A stretch of DNA of 64,000 nucleotides from Ensifer sp. Root278 (GTDB lineage: Bacteria > Pseudomonadota > Alphaproteobacteria > Rhizobiales > Rhizobiaceae): positions 503,365 through 567,364 of the forward strand of contig NZ_LMJJ01000040.1 in the NCBI RefSeq assembly GCF_001429285.1, in the 5' to 3' direction. The notes below the pieces were generated by a model. That model saw nothing but the letters and a program-made list of their open reading frames with translations, did not search any database and was not told the origin of the DNA. A program made the position numbers and the translations under genes. This document shows, piece by piece, positions 8,582 to 17,666 of the stretch; within the stretch, counting starts at the first letter, position 1, and every line of letters starts with the position of its first letter.

Positions 8582-8680
8582 ATGCTCTCGTTCTTCGAGC
8601 ATTTTGCACTTTTCGACGCCTTGATCGTTGCAGCGATCTGCACGCTTTTGATCCTGAGTTACTTTAGCAGCGAGGCCTGA
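8582..8680 (+). CDS. Single-span membrane miniprotein (32 aa)
   Basis: An ATG at 8582 follows a near-perfect ribosome binding site (GGAAGGAGG, ending at 8573) with eight bases of spacing. The 32-residue product starts MLSFFEHFALFD, crosses the membrane once through about residues 12-27 (ALIVAAICTLLILSYF) and ends SSEA. Small single-span proteins like this often bind and tune larger membrane complexes. It is too short for ordinary ORF detection. No family is recognised. The strong ribosome binding site and the membrane-like sequence are the evidence; expression is not shown. Confidence 0.55.
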   Translation: MLSFFEHFALFDALIVAAICTLLILSYFSSEA

Positions 8681-8863
8681 GGCGAAGCGGATCGGATACC
8701 GGGTTCGGCCGATGCGCGGTGCCGGCTGCTGCCGCTTCGGCGCGCCAGAGCTGTTGTTGTGGCGACGGCGCGGCGACAACTCCTGGAATGTTCATTTTGA
8801 TTTCCGCAACTTTACCGCTGCGATGGCTTTTGCTACTCGTGCCGCAAGGCAAGGGGCAACAGC

Positions 8864-10081
8864 ATGGCAGCTTGGTACTACTCAGCAGGACCAGAACAAC
8901 ATGGGCCTGTCGGTGACGACGAGGTTCGTACCCTCATTCGAGACGGCAAGATTGCGGACGAGACCGTCGTCTGGCGGGAAGGGGCGGAAGAACGGCGGGT
9001 GGCCGCAAGCCATCCCGAACTTGCCGAGGTCTTCGCAACGCTGCCGGAGCAACCGGGCGCGCTGGAACCTGTCGCCGAACCGGTCGCGGTCCTGCCAAGG
9101 CCGGCCGTCAGCTACCGGCCCTGGCCGCGGTTTTGGGCGCGCTTCATCGACAATTTCCTGTTTATCCCGCTGCTTGGCGCGGGCATCGGTCTGTGGGCTG
9201 TCTTCTACGCGCCGAGCACCTACCTGCGAATGGTTTCCATGCCCAGCGTGCTGCTGGGCTTGATGTTGTTGCCCCTCGTCGCGGTGGTGCTTGCCATCAG
9301 CATGGCCGTCACGGGGACCACGCCCGGCAAGGCAATCGTCGGTGTGCGAGTTCCCGTGCCGCCCGGTCGCGACCGCTTCGCGTTCTTCCTGGTCAGGGAG
9401 TTCATGGTCTGGGTGGCGGGCCTGGGGTTCGGCATTCCCTTCGTTTCCCTGTTCACGCAAATCCGGCAGCACCGGCGCGTTGCCCTGGGGCAGCCCGCGA
9501 GCTACGACGATGGCAATCCGGCAGTTCTTGCCGATCCCTCAGAGGTTCGTTTCGGGGTCGCGCTCGCCGTTTCGGCCGCTCTGTTTGTCGGCACCTCCGT
9601 GCTCGGGATGGAGGATCGGCAGATGGAGAGGAACCTCCGCACAACCCAATCCTGGTCCAATCCGGTGACGCAGAGGGCGGCAACTATCGGAGCGTCCTGG
9701 CAGCCCGAGGAACTCGAAGTCGAGGATGGTCGCGCCTTCTATTTCTTTTCCGCCGAACTTCTGTCGGAGGCGGTGTTCGGTCACGAACAGCTCCCGTCCG
9801 AAGGCGTCGAAACCGCCGTTTATGCGGAGGCGCTTGCGTTCGCCTTGGCCTCGGATATCAAGATCACCTCTGCGTGGCAGCCAGTCACGGTCCTCGACAT
9901 GACAGCCTTGCAGGCAACGGGGAAGGCTTTGGGTGTCGAGGATACGCGTGTTGAAGTGACGGTGGCCGTCAGCGGACGCGACGCGTGGAGAACGTTGGTC
10001 TACACCCGCGGAAGTTCTGGGGAGCAGCAGGCGGAGGCGAAGCGGTTTGTCGACGCCATGTTCGCAACGGCGCCGAAGTAG
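8864..10081 (+). CDS. GYF_2 and RDD domain membrane protein
   Basis: A 405-residue protein. Residues about 3-50 form a GYF_2-type domain (AAWYYSAGPEQHGPV ... ETVVWREGAEE), thought to bind proline-rich peptides. A proline-rich linker leads to an RDD membrane domain from about residue 88 (RPWPRFWARFIDN carries the Arg-Asp signature) with four or so hydrophobic segments up to residue 245. The last 150 residues are a soluble domain I do not recognise. RDD proteins have been linked to ion or small-molecule transport, but the role here is unknown. The start ATG lies just after a GGCAAGGGGCAA stretch that can serve as ribosome binding site. Confidence 0.8.
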   Translation: MAAWYYSAGPEQHGPVGDDEVRTLIRDGKIADETVVWREGAEERRVAASHPELAEVFATLPEQPGALEPVAEPVAVLPRPAVSYRPWPRFWARFIDNFLFIPLLGAGIGLWAVFYAPSTYLRMVSMPSVLLGLMLLPLVAVVLAISMAVTGTTPGKAIVGVRVPVPPGRDRFAFFLVREFMVWVAGLGFGIPFVSLFTQIRQHRRVALGQPASYDDGNPAVLADPSEVRFGVALAVSAALFVGTSVLGMEDRQMERNLRTTQSWSNPVTQRAATIGASWQPEELEVEDGRAFYFFSAELLSEAVFGHEQLPSEGVETAVYAEALAFALASDIKITSAWQPVTVLDMTALQATGKALGVEDTRVEVTVAVSGRDAWRTLVYTRGSSGEQQAEAKRFVDAMFATAPK

Positions 10082-10251
10082 GCGTCGCTTGCATCGGTGG
10101 GGGATCGAATGCCTGTCGGGCAGAAGTGTGCAGCGGTTTTGCGGCGACGACGTTCATGAAAACAAGAGCTTAAAGCCTGGCGTGTGACACCTTTTCATGC
10201 GACAGGCCTTGGGGACACGCAGGTTGGCGAGACTCGGGCGCTGAGCGGGCG

Positions 10252-10848
10252 TCAGGCCGATCGGATTGCCGCGACATGCAGCCAGCGGGTCGGCTCGCCG
10301 TCGTAGCCGCCGCCATCGGCCTCGCTGATCTCGATGTTCGACCAGCGGCTGTGCTGGAGGCAAGTGCGAAGCCATTCTGCCGAAGGATAGTTGTAGTAGC
10401 GCCCCAGGCGGTCGTACCCCTCCGCCTCGCCGGCCTTGAAGCTCGCGTGGAGAACACCGCCCGGCCTCAGCGACCGATGAACGCGCTCGAGGACGTCGGC
10501 GAGCTCGGCGCGCGGCACGTGCAGGAGCGACGCTTCGGCCCAGATCCCATGGAAGCGGTCGTGCCAGTCGATCTCCTGAAACTTCATCACCTTGACCTTG
10601 CGACCGATGCGCTTTTCCGCCTCGCGGGCCAGTTCCGCCGAGCCGTCGCAGGCGGTGACGTCGAGAGCGGCTTCGAGCATGACGAGGCTGTCGTCCCCGC
10701 CGCCGCAACCAAGGTCGAGGACGGCGGCGCCCGGCGGCAACGCGCGCATGAAGGCGGCGAGCCGCGCCGTCGGCGGCTTGCGGTCGCGTGCGGCATAGGT
10801 GGCGGCGTTGTCGCGGTAAAAGGCGAGGGTGTCGTCGGGTTCGGCCAT
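10252..10848 (-). CDS. SAM-dependent class I methyltransferase
   Basis: A 198-residue soluble enzyme with a Rossmann-type methyltransferase domain. Motif I is LDLGCGGGDDS (about residues 44-54), the acidic residue after beta-2 is in TACDGS, and the post-II region is IWAEASLLHVPR. This matches methyltransferase_11/25-type proteins acting on small molecules or tellurite-type substrates; the substrate cannot be read from the sequence. The start at 10848 (MAEPDDTLAFYRDNA) is the usual start for this family; an ATG at 10872 is in frame. It is convergent with the GYF/RDD gene. Confidence 0.83.
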   Translation of the reverse strand: MAEPDDTLAFYRDNAATYAARDRKPPTARLAAFMRALPPGAAVLDLGCGGGDDSLVMLEAALDVTACDGSAELAREAEKRIGRKVKVMKFQEIDWHDRFHGIWAEASLLHVPRAELADVLERVHRSLRPGGVLHASFKAGEAEGYDRLGRYYNYPSAEWLRTCLQHSRWSNIEISEADGGGYDGEPTRWLHVAAIRSA

Positions 10849-11131
10849 GCGTTCGTCTTGGCTGCGGTCCATGAGAGAGCGAGCGTAGCGGATGGTAGTC
10901 GCCTGCCACTGTCAAGGCCTGCGCGGCGCAGGCCGCTCGACGACCGGTTCGTCGGTGCCGATCACTATTGCAAACACTGGAATTTCTCTTCGGAAGGCTT
11001 GAAGCCATCCGATCCGATCGATCCGCGACTGACGTCCGTGGCGAACGTCGGCCTCGCCGCCAATGTCACCTGATCAGGTGTCACGCCCTGAACTCATGTC
11101 AAACAGCCGGCGAGACCGGCTTCTTAACGTC

Positions 11132-11578
11132 TCACTTGGCGGCCTGGGTGGCGCCGAGGACGTAGCCTCCGTCCCAGTGCCAGATCTGCTTGTCGTCGAC
11201 CGTGACCTTCACGATCGCCTGGAAACCGGCGAGCGTGCCGCTGCCCGCATGAAACGCACAGGTTCCAAGCGGCGGGCTGGCCGATTCGTAGACGATGCAG
11301 TATCCGAGCGCCGAGTCGCCGTTTCCGACGGCGATGACCGCATTGCTGCTGGAGAAGAGCGGATTGGTGATCACCGGTCCGTAGTAGAGGATCTTGGTGC
11401 CCGCCGGGATCGCCTCAAGGTTCGATTCCGTGATGGTGCAGAAGCTCGGCGTGTCGCCGGTGAACTGGCTGCACTCCTTGGAGATCTTCAGGGGTTGCGT
11501 CGCGGGCGCCGTGGGTGCCGCAAAGGCTGCGGATGCCAGCGCCAGGGTGGCGCCAGCCGACAGGATAAACAGTCTCAT
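11132..11578 (-). CDS. Secreted hypothetical protein (148 aa)
   Basis: A 148-residue exported protein with a clear signal peptide (about residues 1-20, ending AFA). The mature part has cysteines in KECSQF, SFCTI, GYCIV and GTCAF that could form two disulfides, and a beta-rich pattern ending in KVTVDDKQIWHWDGGYVLG. The alternation of short strands recalls dirigent or allene-oxide-cyclase-like barrels, but I cannot confirm that. It stands between the methyltransferase and the second sulfatase on the same strand, with gaps too long to claim an operon. Confidence 0.6.
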   Translation of the reverse strand: MRLFILSAGATLALASAAFAAPTAPATQPLKISKECSQFTGDTPSFCTITESNLEAIPAGTKILYYGPVITNPLFSSSNAVIAVGNGDSALGYCIVYESASPPLGTCAFHAGSGTLAGFQAIVKVTVDDKQIWHWDGGYVLGATQAAK

Positions 11579-11740
11579 GGCCTAGTCCCTCCGGTCGAAT
11601 GAAGGGCGAAATTCTACTCTTCAGCTCCTCTGTCCGCAATTTCGTTCCTTTGAACTCTCCGGCAACGGGTGCGGCTTCTTCCGCCGCCGCCATCCCGCAG
11701 AGGCTGCCCTGCGAGATGGAAGCGGCGAGGGGCATCATGC

Positions 11741-13378
11741 CTATTGTTTGCCGCCGGTCGAGAGCTTGTCCATCACCTCGTCGAGATTGAAGCTTGCCGG
11801 CTTCTGGCGGATCGGGAACTCCCTGAAGCTTTCCAGCCACTTGGCGACCAGCGCCTGCGAGGGCACGAGGATGAAGGCGCGCTCTGCCATCCAGCGGTCG
11901 TATTCGAAGGATTCCGGGCCGCGCTCGAAGGGGTCGGCGCGGATGTTGATGATCCAGGGGACGCGAAGGCTGGTGAATTCGCGCTGCCAGACGCCGATGC
12001 CGGTGTGTTCCTGGATCTTGAAGTTGACCTTCCAGTCCTGCACCCGGATCGCCACCAGTTCGCCGTCATCGTTCCAGTAGAGGAATTCGCGCCGGGGCGA
12101 ATCCATCACTTCGCCGCGGAAGAAGGGCATCAGGTTGAAGCCGTCGAGGTGGACCTTGAACGTCTTGCTGCCGGCCTCATAGCCGGTGAGGCACTTCGCC
12201 ACGATATCCGGCTCGCCCGCGGCGGCGCAGAAGGTCGGGATCAGGTCGTAATGCGAGAACATGTCATTATAGACCGTGTTCGGCTTGATGACGCCCGGCC
12301 AGCGGATCAGCATCGGAACGCGATATCCCCCTTCCCAGTTGGTGGCCTTCTCGCCGCGGAACGGTGTCGTACCGCCATCCGGCCAGCTCATCACTTCGGC
12401 GCCGTTGTCGGTCGTGTAGATGACGATGGTGTTTTCGAGAACGCCAAGATCCTCGAGCTTCTTGAGCAGCTCGCCGACATGGCCGTCATGCTCCACCATA
12501 CCGTCGGGGTAGAGACCCTTGCCGGTCTTGCCTTGAGACTCTGCCTTCAGGTGCGTGAAGATATGCATGCGGGTCGAGTTGAAATAGCAGAACCACGGCT
12601 TCTGGGCATTGTGCTGGCGGTCGATGAAATCGAGGGCGGCCGCCAGGAACTCGCTGTCGACCGTTTCCATGCGCTTCTTCGTCAGCGCGCCGGTATCCTC
12701 GATCCGGCCATCGGCATAGGAGTGGATGACGCCGCGCGGGCCGAAGCGCTTGGCAAATTCCGGGCTCTTCGGATAATCGGGATTTTCCGGCTCCTCCTCG
12801 GCATTGAGGTGGTAAAGGTTGCCGAAGAACTCGTCGAAGCCGTGGGCGGTCGGCAGGAACTCGTCCTTGTCGCCCAGGTGGTTCTTGCCGAACTGGCCGG
12901 TGGCATAGCCCTGCGCCTTGAGCAGTTCGGCAACGGTCGGGTCTTCCGGCTGCAGGCCGAGATCGGCGCCGGGCAGGCCGACTTTCGTCAGGCCGGTGCG
13001 GATCGGCGACTGGCCGGTGATGAAGGCGGCGCGCCCGGCGGTGCAGCTCTGCTCGCCATACCAATCGGTGAAGAGAGCACCCTCATTGCCGATGCGGTCG
13101 ATGTTGGGCGTGCGATAGCCCATCATGCCGCGGTGATAGATGCTCGGATTGAGCCAGCCGATATCGTCGCCCATGATCATCAGGATGTTCGGCTTGCCGC
13201 CGCCGGCGGCAGGCGCTGCTGATTGCTGCGCGTGCGCCGCGGGGGCGGAGACGGTCAGCGCCGCTGCGGCCAATGCACTGCCACCAAGCAGCAGGTCGCG
13301 GCGGCTGACACTCAAAAGCGGTTCGTTCTGAGGCTGTCCGTTCTGTTCGGGTTGATCGGATATTGGATGCTTGCTCAT
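11741..13378 (-). CDS. Tat-exported arylsulfatase
   Basis: A 545-residue periplasmic sulfatase with an intact frame. A Tat signal (VSRRDLLLGG, about residues 25-50) is followed by the sulfatase fold: metal-binding GDDIGW, formylglycine motif CTAGR (Cys112), GKNHLG, and TTDNGAE. The Cys-type activation motif (CxAxR) implies maturation by a formylglycine-generating enzyme, which is not in this window. The C-terminal region (WNDDGELVAIRVQDWKVNF) fits arylsulfatase A-like enzymes. The start at 13378 has GGAG nine bases upstream; longer in-frame starts run through non-coding sequence. Together with the broken sulfatase at 6.6-8.2 kb it suggests sulfate-ester scavenging. Confidence 0.9.
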   Translation of the reverse strand: MSKHPISDQPEQNGQPQNEPLLSVSRRDLLLGGSALAAAALTVSAPAAHAQQSAAPAAGGGKPNILMIMGDDIGWLNPSIYHRGMMGYRTPNIDRIGNEGALFTDWYGEQSCTAGRAAFITGQSPIRTGLTKVGLPGADLGLQPEDPTVAELLKAQGYATGQFGKNHLGDKDEFLPTAHGFDEFFGNLYHLNAEEEPENPDYPKSPEFAKRFGPRGVIHSYADGRIEDTGALTKKRMETVDSEFLAAALDFIDRQHNAQKPWFCYFNSTRMHIFTHLKAESQGKTGKGLYPDGMVEHDGHVGELLKKLEDLGVLENTIVIYTTDNGAEVMSWPDGGTTPFRGEKATNWEGGYRVPMLIRWPGVIKPNTVYNDMFSHYDLIPTFCAAAGEPDIVAKCLTGYEAGSKTFKVHLDGFNLMPFFRGEVMDSPRREFLYWNDDGELVAIRVQDWKVNFKIQEHTGIGVWQREFTSLRVPWIINIRADPFERGPESFEYDRWMAERAFILVPSQALVAKWLESFREFPIRQKPASFNLDEVMDKLSTGGKQ

Positions 13379-13931
13379 GGCATGTCGCTCCATATCGCCA
13401 GTGGATCGGGACCTTTGTGCCGCGTCATTGCTGCGATCGGGCCTGCGATCGGATCGAGCCGAGGGCAAATCATGCGGCACGTGAAAGCGCTGCAGCGGCC
13501 GTTGACGTCCGTCCGGACAGACGGCGCTGCCATGAAACACAATCGGTGGACGCATGACTGTGCGCCCGGCAGAGGCAGGCGGCAAGAGCGTAACAGTTAC
13601 GCAGTGGCTTGCTTTGCCCGGGGCCGCGTGGCATTCGGCTTGGACTGACGTAACGTCAGGCCCCGGACGCAACGTGCGAAGAGCCCAAAAAGCCCGAAAA
13701 ACGCACGGATTTAGGTCAATAATATTGACATAAATTAGCCATCGTGGTCCTGTCGCTTCGCCGTCCAGAGCGTCGCGCTCTCAAGTGGGATCGCTTGAAG
13801 TGGAAAGATGCTCTAGAACGAAAATGCCCGAGCGTCCTTTGTGCGTTCACCTGAAAGCACGGCGCTCTACAACGACGCGGGAGAAAGCGGAGAACCGCTT
13901 TCCGCACCAATAATCTCTGAGGAAACACCCC
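13379..13931. repeat. Intergenic region with two repeat copies
   Basis: No gene is seen in these 553 bases between the divergent sulfatase and aminotransferase genes. Copies of the CAGCG/GGCGCTG repeat family lie near 13487-13530 and 13828-13872 (GAGCGTCCTTTGTGCG ... GCACGGCGCTC). A short hairpin with AAAGCGG and CCGCTTT arms sits near 13882-13904, just before the aminotransferase start. A separate palindrome at 13715-13729 is listed on its own. Confidence 0.5.
13715..13729. promoter_or_regulatory. Perfect AT-rich palindrome, candidate operator
   Basis: GTCAATA-A-TATTGAC is a perfect 7-1-7 inverted repeat. It lies 203 bases upstream of the aminotransferase start, in a region more AT-rich than its surroundings, and overlaps a TTGACA (13725-13730) that could be a -35 hexamer. 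A dimeric regulator could bind here. No regulator gene is adjacent, so the binding protein is unknown. Confidence 0.4.
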
Positions 13932-15161
13932 ATGCTGGATTGGGAACACATCTTCGCGACGCGCTCGAGCCGGATGCGCGCCTCGGAAATCCGCGAACTT
14001 TTGAAGCTGCTCGATCGTCCTGACATCATCTCGTTTGCCGGCGGCATTCCCGACCCCGCGCTGTTTCCGGATGCGGAATTCAAGGACGCCTATGCGGAGA
14101 TCTTCGCAGGCCCGGCCGTTGGCGCGGCGCTGCAGTATTCGGTCAGCGAAGGCTACAAGCCACTGCGCGAATGGCTCGCCAAGCAGATGGAAAAAATCGG
14201 CATTCCCGCAGGCGCCGACAACATCTTCATCACTTCGGGTTCGCAGCAAGGCCTCGATTATCTCGGCAAGCTGTTCCTGTCGCCGAACGATACCGCACTC
14301 GTCACCTGGCCGACCTATCTCGGTGCGCTGCAGGCCTTCAACGCCTATGAGCCGACCTACGACCAGCTGAACCCGAACGGCAACCGCACGCCGGAAGCCT
14401 ACCGCCAGGCGGCAGGCGAAGCGGGCGGCCGCGTCAAGTTCGCCTATCTGTCGGCCGATTTCGCCAACCCGACCGGCGAGACCGTCGACCGGGCCGGCCG
14501 CGAGCGCGTGCTGGCGCTTGCCGAAGACCTCGACATCGCCGTCATCGAAGACGCGGCCTACCAGTCGCTGCGCTACGACGGCGAGCCGGTGCCGCCGATC
14601 CTGGCGCTCGAAATCGCGCGCAAGGGCGACATCAACAACACCCGCACGATCTATTGCGGCTCGTTCTCGAAGACGCTGGCCCCGGGCCTTCGCGTCGGCT
14701 GGGTCTGCGCCTCGGAAAAGGTGATCCGCAAACTGGTGCTTCTGAAGCAGGCGGCCGATCTCCATTCCTCGACGATCAACCAGATGGCGATCTGCACGGT
14801 TGCCGAGCGCGGCTTCGACCAGCAGGTGGCCAAGATCCACCGGGTCTACAAGCAGCGCCGCAACGCCATGCTGGCGGCGCTCGAAAAGTACATGCCCGAG
14901 GGTGTTTCCTGGACGAAGCCGGAAGGCGGCATGTTCGTCTGGGTGACGCTGCCGAAGGGCATGGATGGTGCGGCACTGCTGGCGAAATCGATCGAGACGG
15001 TGAAGGTCGCCTTCGTGCCCGGCCGCGCCTTCTTTGCCGACGGCTCGGGCGAAAATACGCTGCGCGTCTCCTTCTCCTGCGCCAACGACCAGATGATCGA
15101 CGAGGGCATTCGGCGCCTCGGCGATCTCGTCCGCGGCGAAGCGGCGGCGCTGGCTGCCTGA
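13932..15161 (+). CDS. PLP-dependent aminotransferase (class I/II, 2-aminoadipate/LysN-like)
   Basis: A 409-residue cytoplasmic aminotransferase of fold type I. The PLP-binding lysine is Lys247 in SFSKTLAPGLRVGW; other family marks are SFAGGIPDP near residue 35, TSGSQQGLD, and the ADFANPTG motif that contacts PLP and substrate carboxylate. The arrangement is that of the LysN/AadAT subgroup, which acts on 2-aminoadipate, aromatic or branched-chain amino acids; the actual substrate cannot be told. The gene is single and followed by a clear terminator. Upstream lies an AT-rich palindrome that may be an operator. Confidence 0.9.
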   Translation: MLDWEHIFATRSSRMRASEIRELLKLLDRPDIISFAGGIPDPALFPDAEFKDAYAEIFAGPAVGAALQYSVSEGYKPLREWLAKQMEKIGIPAGADNIFITSGSQQGLDYLGKLFLSPNDTALVTWPTYLGALQAFNAYEPTYDQLNPNGNRTPEAYRQAAGEAGGRVKFAYLSADFANPTGETVDRAGRERVLALAEDLDIAVIEDAAYQSLRYDGEPVPPILALEIARKGDINNTRTIYCGSFSKTLAPGLRVGWVCASEKVIRKLVLLKQAADLHSSTINQMAICTVAERGFDQQVAKIHRVYKQRRNAMLAALEKYMPEGVSWTKPEGGMFVWVTLPKGMDGAALLAKSIETVKVAFVPGRAFFADGSGENTLRVSFSCANDQMIDEGIRRLGDLVRGEAAALAA

Positions 15162-15186
15162 GACGCCAAGCTTCCGGTTCAGAAAA

Positions 15187-15217
15187 AGAACGCGTCCGCT
15201 ACGGCGGGCGCGTTTTT
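15187..15217 (+). terminator. Rho-independent terminator of the aminotransferase gene
   Basis: Twenty-six bases after the stop codon, AACGCGTCCGC and GGCGGGCGCGTT arms pair around a short loop and run directly into TTTTTCTTTT. A stable GC-rich stem followed by a T tract is the standard form. Confidence 0.85.
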
Positions 15218-15431
15218 CTTTTGGCTGGCGCCACCACGAAGATGTGATCAGGATGACGCATTGATCGGTGCAGGCCCTTCCGGTAGACAGAAGGCGTGAC
15301 ATGACCGGGCGTATCCCGGCCACGTAAGCGTTAACGTCACTCAACGCGTATGATCGAACGGCTTGAAGCGGCTTCGATCTGCGCGACTGTGTCCTGCGGA
15401 TCGAGGTTTTCGAGCCCCCTAAGGGATGCAA

Positions 15432-16202
15432 ATGGACAATCCTCTCAACTATTCCAACCTTGCTGCGCCGCGCATCGAGCGTGTTCGCCATGAGCTCAGG
15501 CGGCGGTCTCTCGTCGTCTCCGGCATCGAGCGTATTACGCCCGGCATGCTGAGGATCACGCTTTCCGGTGAAGATCTCGCGGACTTCGTCAGCCTCGGGG
15601 CGGACGACCACATCAAGATCTTCGTGCCCGGCGCCGATGGCACCGTGGAGCACCGGGACTATACGCCCCGGCGCTACGACAACGACGCACGCATCCTGGC
15701 GCTCGATTTCGCGCTGCATGAGGCAGGACCCGTGACCGCCTGGGCGATGAACGCTGCGGTCGGCGATCACCTCGAAATCGGCGGCCCGCGCGGTTCGGCG
15801 GTCGTCTCTGGAGATTTCCGGCGCTGGCTGCTGATCGGCGACGAAACGGCGCTGCCGGCCATCGGGCGGCGGATCGAAGAGACGCCTGATGGCCACGAGA
15901 TCACCAGCATCGCCGCTGTCACCGGGCCGGACGAACGGCAGGTCTTCCGCACCGAAGCGGCGCTCACGACCCATTGGGCCTATCGCCCGCTCGATAGGGC
16001 GAGCGACCCTTCGGCGTTGCTCTCGGTCGTGCGTTCGCTGAAGCTCGAGCCCGGCACCTTCGTCTGGATCGCAGCCGAGGCCGCGGTGACACGGGCGATC
16101 CGCACCCACTTCGTCGAGGAGCGTGGCCTGCCGCTCACCTGGCTCAAGGCCTCCGGCTACTGGGTGAAGGGTAAGGCGGACAGCACCGAGAAGTTCGACT
16201 AG
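15432..16202 (+). CDS. Siderophore-interacting FAD protein (ferric-siderophore reductase family)
   Basis: A 256-residue cytoplasmic flavoprotein of the SIP family. The FAD-binding motif RDYTPRRY is near residue 78, the NAD(P)H-domain motif LIGDETALPAI near residue 137, and the family's C-terminal GYWVKGKAD is near residue 245. SIP proteins reduce Fe(III)-siderophores after uptake to free the iron. I chose the ATG at 15432 because AAGGGA (15421-15426) precedes it by five bases; the ATG at 15426 overlaps that site. The gene is monocistronic here. Iron regulation is expected from the family but no clear iron box was identified. Confidence 0.92.
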   Translation: MDNPLNYSNLAAPRIERVRHELRRRSLVVSGIERITPGMLRITLSGEDLADFVSLGADDHIKIFVPGADGTVEHRDYTPRRYDNDARILALDFALHEAGPVTAWAMNAAVGDHLEIGGPRGSAVVSGDFRRWLLIGDETALPAIGRRIEETPDGHEITSIAAVTGPDERQVFRTEAALTTHWAYRPLDRASDPSALLSVVRSLKLEPGTFVWIAAEAAVTRAIRTHFVEERGLPLTWLKASGYWVKGKADSTEKFD

Positions 16203-16465
16203 CGACCGCGAGAACGGAGGGCCACCGGTTCGAAAGATCCGCGCGGCCCTTCCGTCGCCGCGCCCCTCATGCCCGCGCCCGCCTTTCGGTGCGCTCGCCA
16301 CCATTCCAACGGAACAACGCCCGCGAAAACTGTGAGCCGGGTTGGCGGCGCAATTGCCTTGTCCGGGAGAGTCAGGTCATTTCGCATTTCAATGCGGCAC
16401 TGATCCGATCCGTCGGATTGCGATCGGCTGTTGCTGACTGTGGTCACTACCAGGGTAGGGCAGGC

Positions 16466-17026
16466 TTGGACCTCAACGACGAGACAGAGCAATCGGATCA
16501 GCCGACGCCACGCATGTATGCCTGGGCGCGCAATTCCGCGGCCTATCGGCTTCACCGCCAGATGCTGACGGAGAAGCAGCTTTTCGATGCGATCGCGCGC
16601 AAGGCGCGGGAGAAGTTCGAGGATATCGGCACCACCCAGGTGGAACTTCTGGCCGCTGCCGCCGTGACCTTCGCCTATGACAATGGCGCGCTCGACGATC
16701 AGGCCTATGCCGAGATCAAGACTCGCTCGGGCATGCGCGGCGGCAAGTCGAAGCGGGCGATCGCGCAGAAACTGTCGCAGAAGGGCATCGCGAAAACCGA
16801 TGTTGCCGCGGCCGTTGCGGAGGCCGACGACCTTTATGCCGCCGTCGTTCTGGCGCGAAAGCGCGCCTTCGGCCCGTTCCGCAAGATCGATCTCGACGAG
16901 AAGCGCACGACGAAGGAGCTTTCCGCCTTTGCCCGGGCCGGTTTCAGCTTCGAGCTGGGCAAAAGGGTTTTCGCAATGTCCTTTGACGAGGCCGAGGAAA
17001 TCCTGATCGCGGGCCGTTTGCTCTGA
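16466..17026 (+). CDS. recX: RecX family regulator of RecA
   Basis: A protein of about 186 residues with three-helix RecX repeats: AYRLHRQMLTEKQLFDAI, the middle YDNGALDDQAYAEIKTRS, and GGKSKRAIAQKLSQKGI. RecX binds RecA filaments and limits their growth. No recA gene is next to it, which is usual in rhizobia. The start is uncertain: I give a TTG at 16466 preceded by a purine-rich AGGGTAGGG, but the ATG at 16514 (MYAWARNS) begins at the conserved part and may be right. Upstream in-frame sequence to 16289 does not look coding. Confidence 0.82.
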   Translation: MDLNDETEQSDQPTPRMYAWARNSAAYRLHRQMLTEKQLFDAIARKAREKFEDIGTTQVELLAAAAVTFAYDNGALDDQAYAEIKTRSGMRGGKSKRAIAQKLSQKGIAKTDVAAAVAEADDLYAAVVLARKRAFGPFRKIDLDEKRTTKELSAFARAGFSFELGKRVFAMSFDEAEEILIAGRLL

Positions 17027-17047
17027 CGGCAGGGCAAGGCCCGGTCG

Positions 17048-17515
17048 TCACCCGCGCTTCAGCGCGGGGTCGTCGAGGGTGGGATTGTAGAACAGTGAGA
17101 GCGTCAGGCTGCGGGCAATGCGCTCGGCCGTTGCCATGAACCAGGCCTTGGCTTCATGGTTGGGCGCGATGTCATCGAGGGTGGTGGAGAAAAGTTCCAG
17201 CCATTTCGGGAAGAGATCCGGCGTCATGTTGGCGACGCCGACATGGGCCTGCACCGGCTTGCCGCCATAGGCGCCGTTGCGGAAGGCGACGGCCGACCAG
17301 AAGCTCTTCATCTTTTCCATATGCTCCGGCCAGCGGCCCGAAAGCCTGGCGTCGAAGACGGGCCCAAGCTCCGGATGGGCGAGCACGCGCGCGTAGAACG
17401 TATCGACCAGATGACCGATGAAAGTCTCGTCGACGCCGATCGCCTTCATCTCGGTTTCCGCCCGTTCGCGGATCGCCGCGACATGGACGGCGCGGCCCTG
17501 CAGTTCATCGTTCAT
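17048..17515 (-). CDS. Group III truncated haemoglobin
   Basis: A 155-residue protein with a shortened globin fold. The helical pattern DTFYARVLAHPELGPVF, RWPEHMEKMKSFW, and the likely proximal haem ligand His91 in VQAHV are characteristic of trHb3 proteins, along with Trp105 (KWLELF) in helix G. These bind oxygen or nitric oxide; roles in microaerobic and nitrosative conditions have been proposed. The ATG at 17515 is chosen over an upstream in-frame ATG at 17617, whose extra sequence is Arg-rich and unlike globins. It is convergent to recX with only 21 bases between the stops. Confidence 0.9.
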   Translation of the reverse strand: MNDELQGRAVHVAAIRERAETEMKAIGVDETFIGHLVDTFYARVLAHPELGPVFDARLSGRWPEHMEKMKSFWSAVAFRNGAYGGKPVQAHVGVANMTPDLFPKWLELFSTTLDDIAPNHEAKAWFMATAERIARSLTLSLFYNPTLDDPALKRG

Positions 17516-17666
17516 CTTATTACCCCGGCTTCGGCCCTCGGCTTTGCCGGCCTCATATAGGCGCTGTTGGCGCCGGCGCCAAAGGCCGAACCGCCGATTG
17601 CGGCAATCTGTCGTCAATGTGGGGGCGAGTGTTTGCGGTTTGGGCGTGGCCGCAGGAAGCCATCGT

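Noticed and set aside
11669-13222. A 517-codon plus-strand frame over the second sulfatase
   Set aside because: The sulfatase on the minus strand has intact motifs; the plus-strand frame is its antisense shadow.
13716-16304. An 862-codon minus-strand frame over the aminotransferase and SIP genes
   Set aside because: It spans two real genes, a terminator and a non-coding gap. Such a frame cannot be a gene.
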